A DNA stretch of 6,741 nt, taken from Anaerolineae bacterium. GTDB lineage: Bacteria; Chloroflexota; Anaerolineae; Anaerolineales; UBA4823. Both the position numbers and the translations under genes were made by a program. The notes below the pieces were generated by a model, which worked only from the letters and a program-made list of their open reading frames with translations, did no database searches and had not been told where the DNA came from. This document shows, in pieces, positions 1 to 5,216 of the stretch (position 1 is the stretch's first letter; the number at the start of each line of letters is the position of its first letter). The stretch covers positions 1 through 6,741 of the forward strand of contig JAUXFR010000081.1 of NCBI GenBank assembly GCA_030622805.1, written 5' to 3'.

Positions 1-519
1 CGCCCCACGATCAGGTATAAGCTTTGCCATCGCCATGGGTCTACCAGTCGCTCGATCCGACGGCGCCTCACAGTATACGCCCGGTGATCGGATCAGTTGT
101 GACACGACCACCCTTTCAGTGCCATTAATAATAAAAGTGCCTTTCTCGGTCATCTCCGGGAAATCTCCCAGGAAGATGAGTTCTGTTTTCATTTCCCCAC
201 TTTCTTTGTCAACCAACAAAACTTCAACATGAAGAGGACTTGCATACGACAGATCCCTTTCAACACATTCTTCAATCGAATACTTTGGTTCATCGAACTT
301 ATAAAACAGCTCGTGTTCTTTTGACTCTTGAGTATCGCTCGGGAAGAAAAGCTGCAACGATTTATTGTATGATTCAATTGGCGTGATCTCATTAAATAAA
401 TCCGCCAACCCCACATTTTTCAATCGTTGGAATGATGTTAACTGGACTTCGATCAATTCCGGCAAAGGAAGATCAACTGAACTACGCGCGTAAGATTTGC
501 TCGGCAAAATGGTTGCCAT
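1..519 (-). CDS. rpoB: DNA-directed RNA polymerase subunit beta, N-terminal part (runs off the left edge)
   Basis: This is the beta subunit of RNA polymerase, which forms one jaw of the catalytic cleft with beta-prime. The window holds the first 173 codons; the frame is open to position 1. Translation on the minus strand gives a typical RpoB N-terminus: an LPLPELIEVQLTSFQRL block near residues 17-33, then IFLGDFPEMTEKGTFIINGT, VVVSQLIRSPGVY and AKLIPDRGA close to the edge. These are hallmark beta-subunit motifs of the protrusion/lobe region. The rifampicin-binding cluster lies beyond the window. The ATG at 519-517 is chosen because AGGAG (531-527) sits 7 nt upstream and the conserved N-terminus begins right after it. 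The gene upstream is era, divergent, so rpoB is not directly preceded by rplJ/rplL as in many bacteria. It has its own strong promoter and a leader of about 157 nt. Confidence 0.97.
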   Translation of the reverse strand, partial: MATILPSKSYARSSVDLPLPELIEVQLTSFQRLKNVGLADLFNEITPIESYNKSLQLFFPSDTQESKEHELFYKFDEPKYSIEECVERDLSYASPLHVEVLLVDKESGEMKTELIFLGDFPEMTEKGTFIINGTERVVVSQLIRSPGVYCEAPSDRATGRPMAMAKLIPDRGA

Positions 520-568
520 ACAACATCTCCTGATATCTTATAATACTCAAACGGTTTACAAGCGAAAA

Positions 569-606
569 GCGTAAAAAGTCGTAACAATTACAGCGACATT
601 TTACGC
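569..606 (-). promoter_or_regulatory. Imperfect hairpin in the rpoB 5' leader
   Basis: The arms GCGTAAAA (569-576) and TTTTACGC (599-606) are fully complementary. One mismatched pair separates them from a further GTCG/CGAC stem (578-581 with 594-597), giving 12 paired bases around a short A/T-rich loop. The element lies entirely inside the predicted rpoB leader, 50 nt upstream of the start codon. No T-run directly follows it on the minus strand, so a simple intrinsic terminator is unlikely. A leader structure that tunes rpoB expression or mRNA stability is an inference. Confidence 0.55.
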
Positions 607-682
607 ATTGGCGTGTTAAGAAAGCCCCATTTTGGGTAGTTTCACCTGATAATCAAAAAAAATTATAATTTAACGAAACTAT

Positions 683-711
683 ATTATACCCACTCTAATA
701 TTTCAGGTCAA
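683..711 (-). promoter_or_regulatory. Strong housekeeping (sigma-70 type) promoter of rpoB
   Basis: On the minus strand, TTGACC (711-706, five of six consensus bases) is followed by a 17-nt spacer and a perfect TATAAT (688-683). Transcription should start near 676, giving a leader of about 157 nt before the rpoB ATG at 519. This is the best-matching promoter in the window and suits an essential, highly expressed gene. A T8 tract follows at 662-655 in the early transcript. Confidence 0.88.
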
Positions 712-739
712 GCGTAATTTCGTCGACATCTGATTAACA

Positions 740-745
740 TATAAT
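740..745 (+). promoter_or_regulatory. Candidate -10 box of the era promoter
   Basis: A perfect TATAAT lies 27 nt upstream of the era ATG, predicting a start near 752 and a leader of about 20 nt. The -35 region is poor: the best hexamer at 16-18 nt spacing is TTTCGT-like (718-723). The site therefore looks weaker than the divergent rpoB promoter, or it may need an activator. Confidence 0.45.
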
Positions 746-772
746 AAGATTAGTAAATTATTAAGTGTTAGA

Positions 773-1690
773 ATGAATGTAATGACCGAAAACAATCATC
801 CTCAAGTATATAAATCGGGATTCGTGGCAGTGATGGGTAGACCCAATGTAGGCAAGTCTACATTGATCAACACTCTCATGGGTCAAAAAGTTGCCGCTGT
901 TTCACCAAGACCCCAAACAACGCGCAAGCGGCAGATGGGGATCCTTACAATGGATAATGCCCAGATCGTATTTATTGATACGCCAGGCATTCACGAAGCG
1001 CGTCATAAACTAGGCGAGTACATGAACAAAGAAGCCATTGATACCCTGCAGGAAAGTGACGCCATTTTATGGGTTGTTGATGCCAGCCAGCCGCCTCATA
1101 CCGATGAGTCAATCCTGGCAGAGCAGATATCTAGAATTGGACCATCAGCAGACATAATCCTCGCGTTGAATAAAATTGACAGGGCGGATGAGCAGAATTC
1201 AGAACAACATCTGGATGCCTATAAAAGATTAGCGCCTGGTGCATACGCAATTCCGGTGTCCGCAACGAGAGGTGACAACCTGGGTGAATTGGTAGAGGCA
1301 ATCCTTGCAGTTTTTGACCCTGGTCCACCTTTCTTTCCTGAAGATCAAATCACGGATCTATATGAACGAGAAATCGCAGCGGATCTTATCCGAGAAGCAG
1401 CATTGCTTATATTACGAGATGAGGTACCCCACGGAATCGCCATCCGCATCGATCAATTCACTGAACGCAACGAGCATGGTGCCTATATTGAGGCGACCAT
1501 TTTTGTTGAAAAAGAGTCACATAAGGGTATCGTGATTGGAAAAAGTGGGAGCATGTTGAAGAAAATTGGTACAGCAGCCAGGAAAGAAATCGAAGCGATG
1601 AGCGGGCGTAATGTTTTCCTTCGCTTGAGAGTGAAAGTTCGAAAAAACTGGCGGGATAACGAGAATGTATTACGAAGATTCGGATACTGA
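773..1690 (+). CDS. era: GTPase Era, 16S rRNA-binding ribosome assembly factor
   Basis: Era binds the 3' end of 16S rRNA and acts as a GTP-dependent checkpoint in 30S subunit maturation, partly at the inner membrane. The 305-residue product has the full family architecture at about the usual length. The N-terminal Ras-like GTPase domain shows G1 GRPNVGKS (22-29), a PRPQTTR switch segment (45-51), G3 DTPG (69-72), G4 NKID (133-136) and G5 SAT (163-165). A C-terminal KH domain follows, with its VIGKSG loop at 254-259, ending in VRKNWR and a final LRRFGY. Two in-frame ATGs are possible (773 and 782); neither has a clear Shine-Dalgarno sequence, so the start could be four residues shorter at the second Met. 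The gene stands alone, divergent from rpoB, with no recO, rnc or ybeY neighbour visible. Confidence 0.97.
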   Translation: MNVMTENNHPQVYKSGFVAVMGRPNVGKSTLINTLMGQKVAAVSPRPQTTRKRQMGILTMDNAQIVFIDTPGIHEARHKLGEYMNKEAIDTLQESDAILWVVDASQPPHTDESILAEQISRIGPSADIILALNKIDRADEQNSEQHLDAYKRLAPGAYAIPVSATRGDNLGELVEAILAVFDPGPPFFPEDQITDLYEREIAADLIREAALLILRDEVPHGIAIRIDQFTERNEHGAYIEATIFVEKESHKGIVIGKSGSMLKKIGTAARKEIEAMSGRNVFLRLRVKVRKNWRDNENVLRRFGY

Positions 1691-1780
1691 GTGATCCCAG
1701 TGATCTCATTTGCTATTGGATTTCATCGTATCATTCAAAGACCTAACCCGGACAAGCCGGAACCAAACATATTTTTCGCC

Positions 1781-1848
1781 TCACGCAAAGCCGCAAAGTC
1801 GCAAATGCATTTATTGTTTTTCTTAGCGGTCTTGGCGTCTTTGCGTAG
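1781..1848. repeat. Long imperfect palindrome made of CGCAAAG-type heptamers
   Basis: The left arm (about 1783-1805) contains three near-tandem units, ACGCAAAG, CCGCAAAG and TCGCAAA. The right arm (about 1823-1846) carries the reverse-complement series, with CTTTGCGT at its outer end. Aligned as a hairpin, the arms match over about 23 positions with a few mismatches and a 1-nt offset, closing a T-rich loop of about 17 nt. From memory, elements of this CGCAAAG/CTTTGCG type recur in the intergenic regions of many bacteria, so this is best viewed as a dispersed REP-like palindrome. A T-rich stretch (1851-1865) follows, so it could also help terminate era. No coding region is credible in 1691-1923. 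Confidence 0.7.
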
Positions 1849-1923
1849 GATTTTCTCGCTTTTTGTGAAAACTATTCATTACTAACGTACTAAAATGCAT
1901 AAGTAGAATAATTATAAACAGTT

Positions 1924-2604
1924 ATGTCATATACATTGATTGTCGCAGCCCTGGTCATCGCAATCGTCAACTGGTTCGCGGTCTGGAAAACTTTGAAATG
2001 GGTGGAATACATCACCAAACCAGCTGTGATGGTAGTCCTGATGATCTGGGTATGGCAGGTAAGCGAGCTGCAGGGTCAGATGTTGTGGTTTTTTCTTGGG
2101 CTGCTGTTCTCGCTTGTAGGGGATGTTTTACTAATGCTGCCGCGTGTTCAGTTATTAGCAGGACTGGCAGCATTCTTGATCACACACCTATGCTATATCA
2201 TCGGCATCATCGAACTTCCTCCACAACTAAACCCGGTCAACTTTATTATTGCCGCGTTGATCCTCTTCCCAGCGATCATGATTATGCACCAGTTTTCTCA
2301 TGGGCTGAAAAAGTTGGGAAAAGATAAGTTAATAATACCGGTTCTGATCTATTCCTTCGTTATCAGTATCATGGTGTCCGTAGCGATTTCAACATTTTTC
2401 AGGAGCGATTGGCGATTCTTGCCTGCTTTTCTGGTAAGCTGTGGAGCGCTGCTTTTCTATGTTTCCGACTCGATTATTGGGTGGGATCTGTTTGTCAATC
2501 CATTAGCATATGGAAAACTGTTCGTTCGAATCCCTTATCATATAGGACAGATTTTAATTATCCTTGGGGCTGCACTCCATTACGTAACATCATTTCCATA
2601 TTAA
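1924..2604 (+). CDS. YhhN/TMEM86-family integral membrane protein, probable lysoplasmalogenase
   Basis: Characterised members of this family hydrolyse the vinyl-ether bond of lysoplasmalogen, releasing a fatty aldehyde and a glycerophospho-base. The 226-residue product is almost entirely hydrophobic, with about eight predicted membrane segments, and is close to the usual 200-230 residue length. Family-like features are a TKP motif at the end of the first loop (31-33), SLVGDVLLML with an intramembrane Asp (about 63-72), an AFLITHLCYI segment (83-92) and a late SDSIIGWD motif (181-188), followed by RIPYHIGQILI. The acidic residues at 67 and 182 are the likely conserved polar positions. The ATG at 1924 starts directly at the first membrane segment. 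No Shine-Dalgarno sequence is visible, and A/T-rich -10-like sequences (TAGAAT at 1904, TATAAA at 1913) lie close to the start. The actual substrate in this organism is not shown by the sequence. Confidence 0.83.
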   Translation: MSYTLIVAALVIAIVNWFAVWKTLKWVEYITKPAVMVVLMIWVWQVSELQGQMLWFFLGLLFSLVGDVLLMLPRVQLLAGLAAFLITHLCYIIGIIELPPQLNPVNFIIAALILFPAIMIMHQFSHGLKKLGKDKLIIPVLIYSFVISIMVSVAISTFFRSDWRFLPAFLVSCGALLFYVSDSIIGWDLFVNPLAYGKLFVRIPYHIGQILIILGAALHYVTSFPY

Positions 2605-2609
2605 TAACA

Positions 2610-2649
2610 AAGCGGTTTTCCAGATGTCCAATCACCCGGAAAACCACTT
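2610..2649. terminator. Hairpin between convergent genes, probable bidirectional terminator
   Basis: GGTTTTCC (2614-2621) pairs perfectly with GGAAAACC (2638-2645). After one mismatched pair, three more base pairs (AAG with CTT) extend the stem to 11 pairs around a 16-nt loop. It lies between the stop codons of the lysoplasmalogenase gene (2604, plus) and the polymer-forming protein gene (2668, minus). On the minus strand it is followed by a moderately T-rich CTTTGTTATT; on the plus strand there is no good T-run. Termination is therefore better supported for the minus-strand operon. Confidence 0.6.
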
Positions 2650-2667
2650 CGCCAAATATTGCATCCG

Positions 2668-3990
2668 TTACGATTCAGCTAAATCAGATCCTTCTTCCTC
2701 ATCCGAATTATCAGAAGCACCTCGAACCCCATTATCTTGGGATTCACTTCCTGGCGCCGTCTCGGGTGGCAATACTGGAATTTCGTTTTCTTCCTTCGAT
2801 TCGATCGCTTCGTCATCCACTATGGTTGTTGTGATATAACTCGGGTAATCCTGACTACCGAATCGAGTCAGCAGGACGGCTCCAATCCCAACAATCGCGA
2901 CAATGAACAGACCAAGCCAACCCACGCATGGGATCACTTTGTTAATCCCTTCGATCACAAGCGTCACGAGAAAAGTGCCCACACCTGCGGATACCGCTAA
3001 CGCCCAATCCTGGTTTAGAACTTTTTCCAGACGCTTCCCGGTCTCCGTACCAATCGCGATCACTCCGAAAATACATACCAGGAAGATCAAGAATGCCGTT
3101 ATCAGTGCTACAGGAATCCCAATTAGTGTGATGATCATCAACAACAGGATAATCGGAGCGACAAGGATCGTCAGCAATCCAATTCCACCAGAAATTAAGG
3201 GCTTGGATATTGCGACTCCACCAACACGCTGGGTATGTTTCGGCAGGAAAAGGATAACGAGTACCGCAACCGCAGCCCATAATATCGCGCGGAAGAGCAG
3301 CCATAAGCCTTCCCAGAATGGATTCACCCTGACGCTGATGTTTGGAATAGCCACTCTTCCAGGGAATGGAAATGGAAACCTGATACTTCCCGGATTTGAG
3401 ACAGATAGTGGTCCTTCAATGCCTTCTCGGATATCTCCATAGATTTGAGCACCCGGTTCTTGATCTAGATTTCCTGCGACAACACTTACGTCGTTTTCAA
3501 CCACGGCACTCGGACCAAGCTCGACTAAGCCCCCAAAAACTAGAACATCACCTTCAACATGACCATTAATCCTGACAGTACCTCCCATGAGGACAATATC
3601 GCCTTCGACGAGTGACCCTTCATCAAGGGTTGCCAAACCGCCCAGTACGAACAAGTTGCCATCGAGGATCTCGTCTTCTTGCAAGGTAAAAGTACCACCG
3701 ATGACAAACTTATCACCGTTGATCTCTTGAGCTGTAACGCGATTTGTTCCAATGGCAGGTGCGCGTGCCAATCTTGGAAGCGAGTGAGGCAGCCCCGCTT
3801 CTTTCTGCGAATTATCTGCTGCAATACGGGGATTGGTTAGTGAAATTCTGGGAAAGTTACCAAAAACGCCCGACCAGGACTGCTCCGTGCGCCAGCCGAT
3901 CCTCATTTGTCGCAGGCCATAATATAGGACCGGAATCGAAATAAACAGGACAACGATCATGCCAATCATAACTAAGTTTCTCTTTTTCAT
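2668..3990 (-). CDS. Membrane-anchored polymer-forming (bactofilin-like) protein
   Basis: The 440-residue protein starts with a basic N-terminus and a hydrophobic segment (6-26), a membrane anchor or signal sequence. A beta-solenoid region follows (about 90-190), built from repeats of 17-20 residues, each with a hydrophobic strand, a GG turn and a Gly-Asp turn (DGNLFVLGG, EGDIVLMGG, EGDVLVFGG, ENDVSVVAG). This is the signature of the bactofilin/polymer-forming family. A proline-rich linker (about 200-215) leads to roughly five membrane segments (about 228-249, 269-289, 291-314, 329-347, 356-376) and a strongly acidic C-terminal tail (about 391-440). Charge distribution places the solenoid outside the membrane and the tail inside. 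The ATG at 3990 overlaps the anti-sigma stop codon as ATGA, with AGGAG 9 nt upstream, so translation is probably coupled. It is the last gene of the sigma operon and a candidate effector of that regulator; a role in the cell envelope is inference. Confidence 0.8.
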   Translation of the reverse strand: MKKRNLVMIGMIVVLFISIPVLYYGLRQMRIGWRTEQSWSGVFGNFPRISLTNPRIAADNSQKEAGLPHSLPRLARAPAIGTNRVTAQEINGDKFVIGGTFTLQEDEILDGNLFVLGGLATLDEGSLVEGDIVLMGGTVRINGHVEGDVLVFGGLVELGPSAVVENDVSVVAGNLDQEPGAQIYGDIREGIEGPLSVSNPGSIRFPFPFPGRVAIPNISVRVNPFWEGLWLLFRAILWAAVAVLVILFLPKHTQRVGGVAISKPLISGGIGLLTILVAPIILLLMIITLIGIPVALITAFLIFLVCIFGVIAIGTETGKRLEKVLNQDWALAVSAGVGTFLVTLVIEGINKVIPCVGWLGLFIVAIVGIGAVLLTRFGSQDYPSYITTTIVDDEAIESKEENEIPVLPPETAPGSESQDNGVRGASDNSDEEEGSDLAES

Positions 3991-4526
3991 AGTGTCACAC
4001 TCCTAGATCTTGTCAATACTCGCAAGGAAACGACCCATAATACGCCCATCAGTGTGATCAGTCCCACAGCAAAGACTATGGTCACCCAGGGAATACCACT
4101 CGTCAAACCGTCCATCAACCCAGCAGTAAAGCTTTGCACAAATGTCACCACTGAAAACAGATTCAGCAACTGGTATAGATAGGTGTACAGCACGACTTTT
4201 GGAGATTGTATTAATGGAATCGCCAGATACACAATCGCAATGAGCAGGGCGGCTGCAGCACCCCATGTGGTTGATAACATGATCATGTTCTGCTGATTCT
4301 GGCGTCGTTCTTGTTCCGCTTCTAAACGTACTTGCCAGCGAGCAACAAATCCTGGTTCAGGATCAACCATTTGGGGCGTCTGCAACTCACGCTCTACAGT
4401 ACTCCAGGCAGTAGAAAGCTGATAACAGTCGTCGCACTGCAGTATATGATCCTGCAGCAGATCGGCTTCGTCACACGTCAATTCCTGATCTGAAAATATC
4501 ACTTCCTGATAAGGTTTGTGATTCAT
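3987..4526 (-). CDS. Zinc-binding membrane anti-sigma factor
   Basis: Proteins of this kind hold their partner ECF sigma factor at the membrane and release it on a signal. The 179-residue product has an N-terminal anti-sigma domain with the zinc motif HILQCDDC (H27, C31, C34; H-x3-C-x2-C), a charged helical linker (about 62-80), and three hydrophobic segments (about 87-107, 113-132, 145-168). A basic C-terminus follows. The ATG at 4526 is chosen over the upstream in-frame Met at 4649 because it gives the standard domain start, has GAGAGG about 8 nt upstream, and overlaps the sigma stop codon as ATGA. The longer reading would add 41 residues that lie inside the sigma gene and look non-native. 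Three membrane segments are more than the single span of the simplest members. Position directly after the sigma gene strongly supports the pairing. Confidence 0.88.
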   Translation of the reverse strand: MNHKPYQEVIFSDQELTCDEADLLQDHILQCDDCYQLSTAWSTVERELQTPQMVDPEPGFVARWQVRLEAEQERRQNQQNMIMLSTTWGAAAALLIAIVYLAIPLIQSPKVVLYTYLYQLLNLFSVVTFVQSFTAGLMDGLTSGIPWVTIVFAVGLITLMGVLWVVSLRVLTRSRSVTL

Positions 4527-5101
4527 GCGGGTATCCTCTCTGCATTTACTGTAGCCGGTTGCCTCTCGATCCAGCAGAGAGCCATTGCTCGTCTGGATCG
4601 ATGCAATCTGCTCTTCACTGCGCTCAATGACAGTGAGAGCGTCTCGCAAATCTCCTTATACGAATAGTCATACCAGTAATACAGCACAACTGCTGCGCGA
4701 TCTGTTGGATCCAGGATTTCCAAAAGAGTGCGTATACGGAGCTGTTCTTCCTTTTTGCTCAATTTATTTTCCATCCCCGGTGAAATATCAGGCAAATCTG
4801 GCACCGGCAACTCCTCAACAGAGATGGTAGTGAAACGCCGGCGGCGTATTTGATCGATACAATAATGCGCCGCTATTGACAATATCCAGCTCGAAAATGA
4901 GCGATCTTTATCATAACGTCGCATGGCTTTATATGTCCTCAAAAAAGTCTCCTGAGCAGCATCTTCAGCATCCTGTGCGTTCCCCAGCATCCGGTAGCAC
5001 ATGTTGTATACCGATCTCTGGTATTTCTCAACAATGTATGCGAACGCTTGCGGGTCGCCCTTCTGCGCCTGAACAAGCCGCTGCCCTTCGTTGTCTTGCA
5101 C
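4523..5101 (-). CDS. ECF-family RNA polymerase sigma factor
   Basis: This alternative sigma factor directs RNA polymerase to promoters of a specific regulon. The 192-residue product has region 2 at about residues 8-90, including DAEDAAQETFLR (44-55) and SWILSIAAHYCIDQIRRRR (71-89). A variable linker follows (90-115), then region 4 (about 121-176) with the helix-turn-helix stretch YSYKEICETLSLSLSAVKSR. There is no region 1.1 or 3, as expected for the ECF class. The GTG at 5101 is chosen because AGGAG lies 6 nt upstream and the domain starts promptly. A longer in-frame reading from a TTG at 5152 has no ribosome-binding site. The stop codon overlaps the anti-sigma start as ATGA. A good ECF-type promoter lies upstream, suggesting autoregulation. 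It resembles SigW/RpoE-like factors, but a precise ECF group cannot be assigned by eye. Confidence 0.94.
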   Translation of the reverse strand: MQDNEGQRLVQAQKGDPQAFAYIVEKYQRSVYNMCYRMLGNAQDAEDAAQETFLRTYKAMRRYDKDRSFSSWILSIAAHYCIDQIRRRRFTTISVEELPVPDLPDISPGMENKLSKKEEQLRIRTLLEILDPTDRAAVVLYYWYDYSYKEICETLSLSLSAVKSRLHRSRRAMALCWIERQPATVNAERIPA

Positions 5102-5136
5102 TACATTCTCCTGGTTGTTCGCCTGATCCCGTTTCA

Positions 5137-5149
5137 CCAGTTTAACTGG
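5137..5149. repeat. Perfect short palindrome in the sigma gene leader
   Basis: The 13-nt sequence CCAGTTTAACTGG has 6-bp arms around a single central base. It lies in the leader between the ECF-type promoter and the GTG start at 5101. It could be a small operator or a 5-bp hairpin with a three-base loop. Such a short palindrome can also occur by chance. Confidence 0.35.
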
Positions 5150-5184
5150 CAAGCAGATGATTGTATCGTCTTGCTACTACTATA

Positions 5185-5210
5185 TACGAAGAACAGGTAC
5201 AATGGTTGCA
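5185..5210 (-). promoter_or_regulatory. ECF-type promoter of the sigma/anti-sigma/polymer operon
   Basis: On the minus strand, TGCAAC (5210-5205) is followed by exactly 16 nt and CGTA (5188-5185). This matches the known SigW-type pattern TGAAAC-N16-CGTA with one difference, and no housekeeping promoter with acceptable spacing is visible here. Transcription would start near 5176, about 75 nt before the GTG. The -35 element begins only 6 nt after the stop codon of the upstream reductase gene. An ECF promoter directly before an ECF sigma gene suggests positive autoregulation. Confidence 0.6.
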
Positions 5211-5216
5211 CCCATC

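Noticed and set aside
35..416. Open frames 35-232 (plus) and 189-416 (minus) at the left end
   Set aside because: Both overlap the clear rpoB reading frame, which simply runs off the edge.
626..648. TGAAAC on the minus strand in the rpoB leader as an ECF -35 box, and the CCCA/TGGG mini-hairpin as a terminator
   Set aside because: No CGTA occurs at about 16 nt after the TGAAAC, and the hairpin has only four base pairs and no clean T-run.
1691..1885. Open frame after era on the plus strand
   Set aside because: It runs through the CGCAAAG palindrome and has no ribosome-binding site or recognisable protein features.
1865..1889. Possible ECF-type promoter (GAAAAC ... CGTA) upstream of the lysoplasmalogenase gene
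   Set aside because: The spacer is only 13 nt, 3 shorter than in the sigma operon promoter and outside the usual range.
2409..3442. Several plus-strand open frames (2409-2834, 2624-2839, 2737-3000, 2903-3442)
   Set aside because: They lie opposite or out of frame with the polymer-forming protein and lysoplasmalogenase genes, and their translations show no domain-like pattern.
4527..4649. Longer anti-sigma start at 4649
   Set aside because: The extension is a shadow of the end of the sigma gene; the ATG at 4526 has a ribosome-binding site and the ATGA overlap.
5102..5152. Longer sigma factor starting at TTG 5152
   Set aside because: There is no ribosome-binding site upstream, and the extra 17 residues precede the normal ECF start; the GTG at 5101 has AGGAG at good spacing.
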